Assembly (NCBI GenBank): GCA_007570785.1
Contig: ML660201.1
Span: 45,842,473 to 45,906,472 of the forward strand
Length of the DNA: 64,000 bases
Direction: 5' to 3'
Source: Antilocapra americana
Taxonomy: Eukaryota; Chordata; Mammalia; Artiodactyla; Antilocapridae
Shown here: positions 45,831 through 57,834 of the stretch, in pieces
How the letters are laid out: each line of letters begins with the position of its first letter
How positions within the stretch are numbered: position 1 is the first letter of the stretch
Made by a program: the position numbers and the translations under genes
The notes under the pieces: generated by a model
Databases searched by the model: none
Seen by the model: the letters and a program-made list of their open reading frames with translations, nothing else
Told to the model about the DNA's origin: nothing

Positions 45831-48280
45831 GGCACCCAGAGGAGCCAGCTGGGGCCCCTGGGGATGGGGGAGTTAGTGAATGGGCATCCACCGGGTGCCC
45901 ACTGTGTGGGAGCCCTTGGGCACCTATGCCCAAGAGCGACCACTTGGGAGTGGGAGTCAGAGGGAGCCCCTTGGAGGAGGTGGGCCACCTGGGTGCAGAA
46001 GGGATGGAGAACCGACGTCCACTCGCTGTGCACCCGAGAGTCCTGGGGCCCAGCGTGAGCCCTGGGCAAAGAGGCTTCTCCTAGGCTGGTGGACACACAT
46101 ATGGGAGCCCACCCCCGCCCGCATCCCTGCTGGGTGGCTGCAAACTCACAGACCTTTTGAAGACACCCTGGCTGAGCTGTGGGTTAGGGAGCTGTCCTTC
46201 CTGGGAACGAGAGGGAGACAGTGCGGGACGGGTGTGGCTAGGGAGTGGCCAAGGATCCTCAGGGAAATCCTGTCATTCCCTCCTCTTCGCCCACCTGCCC
46301 GAGCTACTGGGGGTCCGAAAGGGCCGAGCTGTGGGTTTCAGGCTGGACTTCCCCGGTCCCTGGGATTACCCCTATGGCGCAGGCTCCTTTCCCTGCTCCT
46401 CCTGCAAAGTCCAGGGGCCTCAGGAGGGGTCAGAAGAGCTGTGGTCACTCCACATCCAGGGGCCAAAGGAAGGGTCTGGGGGCCAGAGGTGCAATGTCCC
46501 TGAGGGTCTTACACCCTCCCGCCCACCCTTCTCTACTGTGTTCTCTGACTGTAACTGCACACCAAGCGTGTTTTGTCCCTTGACCCGCAGTGCCCATCTC
46601 CTGTGACCAAGGAACCCCAGGCCCAGGTCTCACCCCAGGACGGGGTGTCTGAGCCTCTCCTCCCCGGCGGCCCTGCTCAGGAGGTCAGGTACATCCCCTG
46701 GGGGCAACATTCAGTCTCCCTGTCGTTCACTTGCTCTCTCAGTCATTCAGCAAACCTCCTCCACTGCCCCCAGCCTGACCCTGATGCCTCTCTCCGCTCA
46801 CAGTGGGGCAGAATTCCCATTTTATAGATGAGGAAACAGAGGCTCAGAGGTGATGCCAACCCAACCACTGCCTGGCTGAGACAGGGTCATGGTTCCCCCT
46901 GCTCCACTGGCTCCTGAGCCGGTGTGCCCATCCCTCTGGAGCTCCCGGGGATGGAGAAGAAGCAGAGCTGTGCTGATTGGGGCACAGAGGAAGACGCCCA
47001 GGGTTGGGAAGGGAAATGGTGAGGGTCTGCCAGGTAGAGGGCAGAGCACAAGCAAGGGCAGGAGCTCTACTGGGGGACCCTGGGGAACAGCTGGTCAGGG
47101 CAGCTGAATGCACAAGGGGGCTAGGACTCATTGCCATGTGTTCCCTTTCTAACACCCCTGCCCCCTGCCCACCACAGGAGGGGGAATCTAGGGCATGGGG
47201 TAGGGCGGTGGGCCATTGGCCAAATGGAGAAAATGAACCCAGGGACCAAGGGTGATTGATTTGCTGGACTCGTTCGCCAGAGGCCAGCAGTGTGGGAGGA
47301 ACCTCTCCTGCTCTGCCCACCTCCCCGAGGGTCCTTGCTGGCAAGAAGGAGGGGGCACAGATGCTAGGAAGCAGAGTAAAAGGGCCTGCAGGTGCCACAG
47401 GGACAAGCCAGTCTAATTCAGGATCAGAGAAGTGAGAAATTTAATTGAGTTTTAATAGTGTCTGGCCCTTTGTTCTGAAATCCTCGCGTACAAGGACTGG
47501 GGGAGGTGTTGTGCATCTAAGGCAGGGCAGGCTAGTGGCCCTCTAGGTCGACGGACTGCAAGGGGACAGAAAACAAGCTATGGTGTGTGCAGATCAGCTG
47601 ACATGGGAGGGGCAAGTCTAAGAAGACAGCCTGGAGGAGGTGGTGTTTGAGCTGAGCCTTGAAAGGTTGGCAGAGGGGTAGTGCCTGGGGATTTCCGAAG
47701 GTGGAGAAAAGGAAGAAGGAAGGCACTGAGCCCTAGCCTAGCGGCGAAGTGACTCAGACTGAATCTGCTGAGACAAGGGTTGTGGGCCGGGAAGGGAGCC
47801 AGGAAGGTACAGCCTGTGCATAACTATTTCCACTGGAGGGGAGAGAGGATGGGGAGGTGACAGAGGCAGGGGGAAGGGCCCACCACCTGAGTTCTGGGGC
47901 GGTCGCTGCATATCTGTAAACATGGCCCTTCCGAAACCACCAGCAGTCCTGAGAGCAGCCAGTCACCTCTCTCAGCCCATTTTCTGTGGCTCAGAATACC
48001 CAGTGAGCAGTATCTGTAGCAGTGGGTGTCTGAAGAAGAGTGAATTGTGGGTGTGCAGGTGGGGAGGGCATAGTGCCTTGGCCTGCCCCAGCATGGGGGG
48101 CTCTGGGGTGCTGAGAAGGGCCTCAGGTCCCTCGTGGATACCTTAGCTGTCTTCTCCAAGCCCCCACCTAAAGGCTGGACCAGCCCCAAGTGCCACAGTG
48201 ACCCCTGGCAGGGGCCCATGGGGTCGACCCTGCCTCAGCGTGTCATGGGATATCTGGTCTTCTGTGTTTTTTGCTTCCTT
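45831..48280. other. Intronic sequence with old repeat fragments
   Basis: No gene is seen. 46805-46880 is a reverse MIR-like fragment (cccattttatagatgaggaa acagaggctcagagg). 47425-47480 is a small AT-rich patch (aaatttaattgagttttaat ag). 47625-47720 resembles an old mammalian repeat (gtgtttgagctgagccttga). A 207-codon + strand open frame at 45880-46503 has no recognisable domain. Confidence 0.45.
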
Positions 48281-48284
48281 CAGC

Positions 48285-48600
48285 TTCTGTTTACCGAGTG
48301 CTGAGCACCTCCTGTGTACACATGCTAGCCTAGGTTACCAGTGACAGGGACAGTATCCTGCAGTGCCCCTCCTTTGAGGCATGCAGTCTGCTCAAGGTGA
48401 CAGGGGTGTGACCCATGCTGTGAAGTATGGAACTAGGGTGGTGAGCCCGTGGATATTGACCAGGTCCAGGGGAATTGGGATGGGGGAAAAGAGGAGTGTT
48501 ACTGAAGTCTCAGCCAGGGAGAGGAGAGGAAGGAAGAGGATCCAAGGCAGAGGGCACAGCAGAGTACAAAGGCCAGAGGCAGAAAGAGTGTGTGTGTGGC
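48285..48600. repeat. Ancient interspersed repeat, MIR/L2 class
   Basis: ccgagtgctgagcacctcct gtgtacac at 48294-48321 and ggcacagcagagtacaaagg ccagaggcag near 48550-48580 match a widespread old repeat type with insertions between. The family is uncertain. Confidence 0.4.
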
Positions 48601-50330
48601 ATGTTTGGACATCTGCCCATGCATGGAGGCGGAGGGCTTCACCTCTGGCTGGCTCCGCAGAGCATGTGCATGGAGGCACTGGGAGGTGGGCCTTGAGATA
48701 GAGGCAGGAATGGGCTGTGCCCCGTGTGGGTGCCGTTCCTTGGAGTCGAGCTGCGACCTCACCCACTGACCACAAGCTGGGTCATCCCGACCTTATACTA
48801 CACCCGGAAGAACCTCTGACCAAGAGTCCCCATTAGGAAGGTGGAACGTGGCACATGATACAGGTGAGCAAGAGGGAGCCAAGAATTAAGGGCCTCACCC
48901 TCCACCGTGTGCAGCCCGCACTCTCCCCTTGAGCGGCACCAAGCCCTTGCTAATGCTCATGCTGTCTGAGCCTCAGTTTTGTTACCTGTCCAGTAGAACC
49001 ACAAGCACAGCCTCACAGATCTGTCATCAGAGCTTATGCCCAGGCCGTCGTGACGTCAGCTGAGCATGGGGCACCATGCGGATGTGAGGTGGGATGGACC
49101 CCAATGGGCAAGACTGACCTGTGCCCCTTCAGCCCCACCCCACCCCGCTAGTGGGCCAACACTAGGCTGTAGAACCTCATGCCAGCTCTACCCGCTCTCC
49201 TAACGCCTCATCCAGAGCCCGTCCCCAGCTCCCACCTCTGTGGGCCACACTGTCCGGGCTGCTCGATGCTTCCTGCCTCCTGGCACAGGCCTCGGGGCCC
49301 TTATTTGAGAGGCTGGTCACGGCTGCCAGGCCCTTTGTTCCAGCCTTCCTGTGTTTGCCCACTCTGTACCTCGGTGAATGGGAGTCACAGCATGTTTGCT
49401 GTGTCAGCACCAGCTGGATCCTAGATATCAGCCCAGGATACGAGGCCCCATCTGCCCGCTGCCCAGCTCCCTGGGGTCCAGCCCTTCCTGGGCAGTTGGA
49501 GTGGATGGGCCAATGGGGCAGCTCCCATGCCTCACACATTGACCCACAGGACTGCCCGACCTGGGCCGGGCAAGTGGCTGGAAGCAACAAAGACAGCCCT
49601 ACGTAGGAAACTAGACTCAGGTCAGGCACAGTGTCACCCTGGCATGACTCAGGAGGACTTCTGGGAGAGTCAGCGTCCCAGACTTCGAAGGCTAGATTTG
49701 GGGCCTATCCACCCTCTATGCAGAAGCCCTTTGACCTCCCGGGGCCAGTGCCAGCTCTCTCCTCCCTGGGTTCCCAGTCATCAGATCCAGAGACATCAGA
49801 GGAGAGGGGGTCTGAACAGTCCAGCAGATGGACAGATAGATGGACAGGCAGTGAGACAGGGTCCAGGCAGGGGATCAGAACTCCAGGAGAGGACTCGAGG
49901 GGGCCTGAGCCAGGCCAGCTGACATGCACGTGTGAGCCATGCAGGTGTGGGAAGGTGGGGGAGCCACAGCACTGGGGAGGGCAGAGGTGGGCAGCCTCTG
50001 GCTGGTGGCTTGTACTGAAGGGTGCCTTTCACAGACAGGGGAACAGAAGTCCAGAGATGGGGAGCGACTCACCCTGAGCCTGGGGAGAACAGCCTGGGCT
50101 GTTCCACCACTTGGGGGCCTCATCTTTGACCATGTGGCAGAGCTGAATCTTTAAATCCTATTTACTTATGAATGAGACCCCCACCCACTTCATCAGTAGG
50201 TTTTCCAGAAAAGAGTCTTCAAGAGTGACTCACCCAGGAGACTGAGGCCTCCGAGGCATGGACCAGGCAGGCATCTGGGTCAGGAGGCAGAAGGGCCAAG
50301 TGAGAGCTCAGGTACACCACTGCTGCATCA
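48601..50330. other. Intronic sequence, no gene seen
   Basis: Unique GC-rich intron. A GATGGACAGATAGATGGACAGG-like degenerate tetranucleotide patch lies at about 49826-49850, split by substitutions. No exon was recognised. Confidence 0.45.
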
Positions 50331-50334
50331 GCTG

Positions 50335-50480
50335 TACGGTCCTTGCTGGCGATTTCCCTTCTCGGAGTCTCGGTTTCCTTATTTGTAAAATGGGGTGGTG
50401 AGAGTCCACCCGGCAGGATTGCCGAGAGGGTCGTCCAAGGTGAGGCTTGATCAGTTCATAGACGTGCGTGTACCATGGGG
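50335..50480 (+). repeat. MIR fragment
   Basis: Forward MIR 3' half: gagtctcggtttccttattt gtaaaatggggtggtgagag, then caggattgccgagagggtcg. This is a good consensus match despite several substitutions. Confidence 0.7.
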
Positions 50481-50861
50481 TTATCGCTGTTACAAGGAGG
50501 GGGCTTGGTCCACAGCAAAGATCCCCATCACTCGACCTCACTTTGAGAGCGTGTGGAAAAGCACCCCAGTTACCTTGAAGTGTGGAGACGCAGCACTGAA
50601 GCTGAGGCTGGAAGGATGGAGGAATCTGCCTGGCAGAGGGCGGGGAAAAGCATTGAGAAAGGGAACAGCATGCAGGGACCCTGGGGGTGGGGAGGGAAGT
50701 CACACAGAGTCCATTGTGGCTGCAGATTAGCTTGGGGTAGGGGAGCATGGCTGAGACCCTCTGAGTCTCGAATGTTCACATGCAGGACCCCCGCCACAAA
50801 CAAAAGCCCCCACCCAAAGACACAAGCTTGTTGGGGAGGGAGTGGTAGTGGAGGAGCACAT

Positions 50862-50905
50862 GCGAGTGTGAGTGTGTGTGCGTGTGCGTGCACACACATT
50901 CATGC
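50862..50905. repeat. GT/CA-rich microsatellite
   Basis: A degenerate (GT)n with GC interruptions passes into CACACACATT. Alternating purine-pyrimidine sequence of this kind can adopt Z-DNA and tends to vary in length. Confidence 0.55.
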
Positions 50906-50979
50906 ACACGTATGTGCACGCCACAGTCTCCCAGTGATGGGACACGGACCTTTTCCCACCACCCGTGTGCGTTCCTAGG

Positions 50980-51100
50980 CCTCCTTTTATCAAATATTCT
51001 TCTGCTAATCTCATCTCCCTGGGTGACTGCCGTGTAATTAGCTCATTTTGTAAAATATTTCATCTGTCACATTTTCCCCTCGCCTTTTTCTTCTCCCAGG
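50980..51100. promoter_or_regulatory. Candidate conserved non-coding element
   Basis: AT-rich unique sequence: ccttttatcaaatattcttc, gctaatctcatctccctggg and ccgtgtaattagctcatttt gtaaaatattt. It has homeodomain (TAATTA) and POU-like content and no repeat signature. Confidence 0.33.
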
Positions 51101-52025
51101 AATGGGTAGGAATGGACACGGCGAGGGAAGATTTCTAGGCCTGGGGTCAGCTCTGGCCCTGCCCCCTGCACACAGGGCCCACCACGTGCACCGGTACCTG
51201 CCTGTACAAGGCCTCCTCAATGCACATCCCAAACCCAGAGCCTGGTAAGCAGGTGGAGGTCAGTGGGCAGAGCCTGAGTGTCAAGGGTCCTTCCTGGGTC
51301 AGGAGGAAGGGATGGTGCAGGCCTGACTGAGCCCTGCCTGGTGGGTACATGTGCGCTCCTGGTCATACCTGGGGACAGCTCAGGCCTACAGCAGGCTCAG
51401 ACTAATGAGCTCCTAAGTGGGCACGTGTAATGGCAGGCAGGGACAGGGCAGGATGCCAGGTGGCCTCTGCTTGGCACAGGTGGCCATGTGTGGATGGACT
51501 GAGCCCCAGGTGTGCAATAAACACTTGGTTCCTAAGAGTCCCAGTGATCTTTCATTATTACCTATCTGCCTCCTGGGCCTCAGGGGACAAGGTCTCACAG
51601 AGGGTGGCTTACCCCAAGACCCCACTCACTCCCACTCACCCACCCCAGCCAGGGTCCGGTCCAGCTGTGAGATGGGGGCTGTTCAAACTGTGGGCTGTGC
51701 ACAGGGCATGTGTAGAGACCCCTGATGGATCACATGTGGCCCAGGCCTTGTCCCTGACCCAGCAGGATGGCTCCAGCTAGGGGGCCCTGGAGGGGGCGCC
51801 AAGCAGAGGGAGCCATCTCTGTTGAGCCCCCTGCCCCCACCCATTCCCAGATGGAAAACCTGCAGCTTCTGAGGTCCCATCGGTGCAGAGAGCTCTCAGT
51901 GGCTCAGAACCTGCTGCAGTGAGGACCCTGGGCAGCTGGAAGGATGGGGCTTGGAGCCCTCGGCTGGTATGGCCTACTTTCCCTCGTGCCCGCCCCCCCA
52001 ACTCTCTCCCCGCCTTCTCTTGCTT
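51101..52025. other. Intronic sequence, no gene seen
   Basis: Unique GC-rich intron without recognised repeats. Short patch tgcaataaacacttggttcc near 51513-51532 contains a polyadenylation-like AATAAA, but no gene accompanies it. Confidence 0.4.
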
Positions 52026-52029
52026 CCAC

Positions 52030-52130
52030 TCCCTCGGGATGTAAATTCTCTTAAACTTTTAATTAAAAACATTCTGCTTTCTCCCCCCAAGATTTGCTTC
52101 CCTGTGATTTTCCTCTTAGGAGGAGAGATA
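52030..52130. promoter_or_regulatory. Candidate element with a 12-bp AT palindrome
   Basis: TTTTAATTAAAA at 52057-52068 is a perfect palindrome that includes TTAATTAA homeodomain cores. It lies within gatgtaaattctcttaaact... and is followed by an AT-rich stretch up to gattttcctctta. The flanks are GC-rich. No repeat is recognised. Confidence 0.3.
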
Positions 52131-55100
52131 GACGGAAGGGGGTGGCGGGCAGGGAGTGAAGGTCAAGCCTTCCTGGGTCTCCATGGAAAAACCAGGGGAA
52201 CCAAGACCTGGCCCAGAGGAGGCACTGGCTGCCCCCTGCCCCGGGTCACCGTCCCTGGCTCCCCAGTTCTGCCGAGGGAGGTATTTCTGAGGACTCCAAC
52301 CCCAGGTGTCGCAGCCAGATTTGGAGAAGGGCACCAGCTCCCTGCGCGCACTCCCACTACATCCCACAGAATCACTCAAGACCACAGCAGCATGTGCCCA
52401 TATGTGCCACATCTAAGGCGCCGTGTTCTCCTGTGAGAGTGCTGTGAGCTCCGTCGGTCACAGCTCCGGGATGTGTCCTACAGGTTTACTCATTAGGCGA
52501 GATGCAGTCCCCAGCTGTGTCATGGCCTCAGGGTCACCCTCTGGGTCACACGTGCTTCAGAGGTCAAATTCCGAGTTCAGAGGCACAAGATCAAATCCTG
52601 GTTCATAAGATCAGGGCCGAGGGATGCTGGGACACAGATCCTTGACGTTAGGGAACCAAAACACCTTCTTTAATTATGGGGCTGGAGACAGTCTGGCCTG
52701 TCCCTGTGACCCAGGCAGTGGCCCATTAACCTGTCCCTGAGTCTGGAGGGAGATGCCACCATGTCCTTAGGTGCCCATTTGAGAGTTGGAGCCCTCTAAA
52801 TGTCTGCAAGTCCTTCCTACCTGATCGGATCCTGCAAGATCTGACTGTGAGCTCTCTTGCTAAACCCTTTCCTTGGCTCTACCTTTTAGGCTTCCTTGTC
52901 TGTAAGTCCTCCCTTGTCCAGCAGACACGAGTCCGCACCTCCACACGTTCCTGTCAGCTCCCCACTCATTTGCAGGTGAGGGCCTCCATCGTAGGGCTTC
53001 TGGGCCCAGCCCAGGAAGCCTCCCTCAAACTCACAGCTTCCTCTGGGCACACCCCCCATGACGCACATCCTGAGATGCTGCCACTGCAGGTTGCACCTCT
53101 CCCACATCCAGAGACCCTCTTCCAGCTCCCAAGGGACTCAAGACAGCACTGCCATCTCCTGCTACCTTCACATCTCCATGGGACTCATTCAGTTGATACA
53201 TAGAAGAATGGAGGCTTTTTTCTCCCTTCACAGCCCATCTCACCTGAACCTGTCATGTCAAGTGCTGCTCATGCATTCATTCCCCAAGTACACACCTGTG
53301 TGATAGGCCCTGTGCTGGTTGCTGGGAACTTGACAGTGACAGAGCAAACCCAGTCCTGCCTTTGGGGGCCTTCTGGTCCAGATGGAAGGCAGAGGGTAGA
53401 CAAGTAATATGAGGGTATGTAATGGGGGATCAGAGGACAGTCACCGCAGGGAGGCCAGGGGCACCGCCACCCCTACCCACAATGCGGACCTGAGCGTGAG
53501 CAAGGGTGAAAGTGGTAAGGAGGAGGAGCCAGCCCTTCCTCCTGGCTCAGTGGGGGGAGCCTCATCTCCCCACCTGGGACACAGCTTCCTGAGCATCAGT
53601 TTGAGTCTCCCCTTCCCCTGCCAGGAGCCTGAACAGCAGGAGCTCTGCAGACACCTGCCCGTGCCTAACCGGGCCTCTGTACAGGTGGTGAGACCAGCAG
53701 GATGGGCCAAGCAGGTGGCGCTGGACCTTCCTGGGTTGCTCAGCCCCAGGGCACCTTGGCGCCAGCAAAATAGAACTCCAAGAGCCCTTTAGCGTTCATA
53801 ACAGTGATAGCGGGACCCTCCCAAGGCCAGAAGACAAGTGGAGTATGTGTCTGCTCAGAGGAGGTGGTCTCCGGCTGGAACACGCCCCGTGTGTGTGTCA
53901 GGGATGGCACTGGATGGATACACAGGCCCCTGTGTATGGCTGGCTGAGGAGGGCGGGGCTCCCCGGAGCAGAGCCTCCAGGCGTGGGGGTGTGAGAGACG
54001 TGCGGTGTGTGCTGTAGGAGTGGTGAGCTGGGGTAGGAATGGAGGGGAGCGCTGTCTAGCTGTCGAGATGTCCACTGCATCAGCGTGGCCCGACTCACTG
54101 TAGACACTCTTGTGGGTCTGCTTCGGGCACCAGCAAATGTGTGTGTGTGTGTAAAGCCATGTGCTTGTGTCCTGTCTCCCAGTCTACAGCCACAGGCGCA
54201 CAGTCAAGCCTAGGCCCTCACATAGGTGCCCATTGATAGACGTGTAATATGTATACAAGTGTGCCTCTCAGCCCCTGTTTGCCCATGTGTGATACGGATC
54301 TGTGTCCCAGGTAGACACAAACGCACCTACACATTCCTGCCTGGAAAGCCCTGGTGACTCCTCGTGCCCAGCCCCTCACAGCTGACTCCCTCTCTCCAGT
54401 CCCCACACCACTGCCTCTACAGGCAGGCAGACTAGGGTGAATGTTTGATTTGGGGAACTTGAAGCACAGAATGCAAGAGGAACTTGCCCTAGACTCACAA
54501 GCTCTAGCTACAACCCAGGTCTCCCAAGATCCCTTCTCAGTCTGACGTGGCCCCGTGGCTTATGAAGCATCCCCCCACACTCCCTACAGTGCCCGAGGAG
54601 TCCAGGGCAGAGGGTTGTGGTCACAGGGTACCCCCATCCTTGCCGGCTCTCACTTTGGAAGGGACTCCCTGAGGCTCAAATCAGCAGGCATGTTCCACAG
54701 CAGGCCTCCCCACGGTGGAGCCTCTGAGCTCATGGTCGTAACAGCTTAGGAAGGAGGAACCATTCCCTGGGCCTCCTGCAAAACGGTGGCCTGCCTACAG
54801 GAGGAATAAGGATCTCAGCCCAGCCTCTAGTGTCAGCCCCAGAACTCTGTCCCCTCCTCATTCTGCCTTCCTGGAATTCACTCTTCTCCTGTCTGTCCCT
54901 CTGGCTCTGCCTCCTGTCTTCTCACCCTGTCTTCTCCTCTTCACACTCCCCTCTACCCACCAGAGCCATTTCTGGGTCTGTTTCAACAACTCCTGACAAG
55001 CTGCTCAAGCTGAGAAACTCTCAGAGGTCAACTGTGCCCTCAGCCCCCACAGACCCAGCTCTGGCCCAAGGGTGGGAAACAGGAGGAATCAGACCCCACT

Positions 55101-55780
55101 GTGACCTCACGAGAACCCGGCCCAGAATGGCCAGCCTTGTGAACCAGCCTGGCCCCTGCCCCTCAGTAACCAGAGCTATGAGAGCCCAGTACAGAGTGCA
55201 ACCGAGCTGGGCATCAAGAGGCAGGAAACAGTCATCCAGGCAGAGGAGAACGGCCTTCCGTGCAGAAGGAGTGTCATGTGTAAAAGTGTGGAGGTGAGAG
55301 AGTCTCATGATAACCGGGCATTATCGAGCCCCTGTCTCATGCCTCTTGAGTGTCTGTGCAGCTAGACATTCATTCATTCTTTTGTTTATTCACCAAACAG
55401 TTACCAAGAGCTGGGCACTAGGGCTGCTGGATGGAAAAAAACAACATTGTCCCTGCCTCTGAGAAAGAACAGTCTGCTGGGAAATTATAGACAGAGCAGC
55501 GAAGTCCTTGACGAGGGCACGCAGGCACTGATGGGGATACACAGGCATTGAAGGAGGAAGTTGGAGGACATATGGGCATTGTGGGATCCCCAGGGAGGGG
55601 TCTGGCCAGAACGGAGGCTCATTTGTCACCCTCTTTTTCCCCCCATTCATCAGTACTTGGTATCCAGTCCTCAGAGGCCCTCATAGCTGGGAAGGCCCTT
55701 AGCAGTCCAAGTGTATATCCTTCATGGTGCTGACAGTAAATGGGAGACTCTAGGCCCAGAACTCAAGTCTCCATGGCTTC
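52131..55780. other. Intronic sequence with old repeats and a GT microsatellite
   Basis: No gene is seen. An old MIR/L2-class fragment lies at 53265-53410 (tgtgataggccctgtgctgg ttgctggg), a (TG)7-type run at 54138-54152, a reverse MIR-like fragment at 54465-54530, and more of the old repeat at 55205-55300 and 55365-55530 (gacattcattcattcttttg tttattcacc). Confidence 0.5.
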
Positions 55781-55800
55781 TTCTCAAGAATGTAGTTGTA

Positions 55801-56060
55801 GGGACTTCCCTGGTGGTCCGGTGGTTAAGAATCTGCTTTCCAGTGCAGGGGAAGCAGGTTCAATCCCCAGTCAGGGAGTTGGGATCCCACATGTTGTGGG
55901 GCAACTAAGCTGTTGTGGGGCAAATAAACTGAGTGCCACAGCTAGAGAGATGTCCAAGTGCCAAGAGAAGCCAGAGCCCATGCACCACATCAGAAATCCA
56001 ATGTACTGCAAATAAGACCTGATGCAGTCAAAAAATAAGTAAATATGAATTTAAAGACAG
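55801..56060 (+). mobile_element. CHR-2-type SINE with a perfect 15-bp target duplication
   Basis: The head is gggacttccctggtggtccg gtgg and the B-box-like part is gttcaatccccagtcaggga. The body ends gacctgatgcagtcaaaaaa taagtaaa. Perfect direct repeats, aagaatgtagttgta, lie at 55786-55800 and 56061-56075. The body is diverged by deletion in the middle compared with the copy at 59103. Confidence 0.92.
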
Positions 56061-56075
56061 AAGAATGTAGTTGTA

Positions 56076-56485
56076 TTGGATAAAGGCAAAATTGTCTATA
56101 GCCAGCACTCACACAGGACTCTCTGTGCAGCACCTCCTGCAGCCCAGAGGTGGAATTGCAGGTCTAGGAGGCTGCTTTGGAATAAGTACCCTCAGAGTAG
56201 GGTCTATGCCCTTCTCTGGCTGGCAGGAGCAGCTGGGGACCTTGGGCATTTCATTGAGCCTCGATTTCTCACTGCAGAACAGCTGCATAATTCCTGTTTT
56301 GCCTGCCACACTGGGGGGTTCTGGAGATGGGAAGAGCTGGCTTCCATAACAGAAGCTGTCCGGGGGCTTTTCTGCCTGGGGCGTGGGGGAGGTATGACAT
56401 AGGGCTGCCCACTGCCGCCCCCCCCCACCCCCAGCACAGCAGCAGGGCTGGTGGCTGGTTTCCTCCCCCCACCAGAGCTCTCAAG
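56076..56485. other. Intronic sequence, no gene seen
   Basis: Unique sequence with a C-rich tract at 56418-56432. No exon was recognised. Confidence 0.4.
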
Positions 56486-56489
56486 CCAT

Positions 56490-56830
56490 CCATCACTTAT
56501 AAATTCTCATTTCTAAATAAAATGATTTGTTAATTTGAGTGAGTGATCGCCACTTGTCCAAGCCTCTTTGCAGGCCCGGGAACAGCTTGTGGGATCCCAG
56601 AGCCCCGTGCCGCCGGCCTGGCACAGACATGGAGGGGTTGTTTTCGATTTAAATGTGAATTGAATGAGGAGAAAAATGTTTCTCTTGGCAATTCCATAGG
56701 AGCTCGCTCTTCTGACAGATGTTGGAGTTTATTATCCCATCGGGCCAGCGTTTTGTTGAGCAGAATTGCTAATTATTTCAGAAGCCCAGCCACAGTTGAG
56801 GAGGAAAGGGAAGTGGCGGGTGTGGCTTTG
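56490..56830. promoter_or_regulatory. Candidate conserved non-coding element
   Basis: Two AT-rich patches are separated by a CpG-containing stretch (agagccccgtgccgccggcc). The first (56495-56540) has cataaattctcatttctaaa taaaatgatttgttaatttg. The second (56640-56790) has ttttcgatttaaatgtgaat tgaatgagg, ttggcaattcc, gtttattatcccatcgggcc and gaattgctaattatttcag. No repeat was recognised. It is one of the longer candidate elements. Confidence 0.4.
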
Positions 56831-57830
56831 GGTGGCATCTGTCAATAGGCGGGCACTGGGATGCCAGGCCCAGCCCACCATCTCCCCACTCCCCTCCCAG
56901 GATCTGCAGGCATTTCTAGACAGGGGCTGCTTTGCCCCTTGGTTTCTGCTTCACAGGGTGCCTAGAGGAGGCAAAAGGGATTGTTCTTGTCAGCACCCCT
57001 TTGGCTTCACAATGAAGAGTCTGTAAGATTGCGTTGGGGACTGTGTGTTGCTTGTATGTAGTGGCTTATGAATGGTGGATGGAAATAGGCTCTGGAGAGG
57101 CCGGTGCTCTGCTCACTGTGTAAAGTCAAAGTTGTTGATTGTAAGACTGCATCTGGGCAGGGGCCCAACTTACACAGGCACGTGGCTGCTTATCTTCATA
57201 GCCGTGGGCTCTGTGTGGTTTGGCATGACTGTGTGCTGTGCTCGTGGGTCACGAGCCGCCTGGCGTGACTTCATGTGTCTGTGAATGAGATGTCTGTGGT
57301 CGAGCTGCTCAAGCCTTCGAGGTACGGCTCCAATTCATTCCTGTCCCGGTCTGTGCACAGCAAGGTGAGGAAAGCCTAGGAAGACAGATGGCCAGAGGGG
57401 ACTGGACCTCCGAAGGGTGGGCTGAGGCTGGCCGGAGCAGGGCCAGTTCCCTGATACTCAGCAGGGGACCCCAGATTTCTACTGGACTGGGTCTGAAGGC
57501 CCCTCATTCCTCACAGCCCGTGTCTGATTCCAATTCATGTGTGATGCTGGAGGAGACAGTTCCTCCTGCAGTCTCCCCTGAGAAACACCCGCACTGAGAA
57601 AGCCCCCACCTCTGCCCCTTTCCTTACCTCTTCCTGAGCCCCAAGACAAGAGCCCCAGGTGCCCTGGCCACCCCCAGTCCTGGCAGCTCAGGACCAGGCA
57701 CTTTATTCTCCCCATCGTTGAGTGTCTCATCCCCTTCCCCCACCTGCCTCCACCCTCATCCTCTGCCCCCTCCCCCAGTTCCAGGCTCACTGAAGCTCAG
57801 CTCCCTAGGTTCAACACAAAGGCAAAAGCA
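56831..57830. other. Intronic sequence, no gene seen
   Basis: Unique sequence. The short patch cttatgaatggtggatggaa is not distinctive. No exon was recognised. Confidence 0.4.
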
Positions 57831-57834
57831 GCAG

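Noticed and set aside
45880..46503. 207-codon open frame on the + strand
   Set aside because: The translation is tryptophan-, glycine- and proline-rich and resembles no known protein. Three overlapping frames in the same stretch show that GC content alone keeps stops rare.
51513..51532. AATAAA near 51517 as a polyadenylation site
   Set aside because: No transcript end or gene is recognisable nearby. The hexamer is expected by chance in 64 kb.
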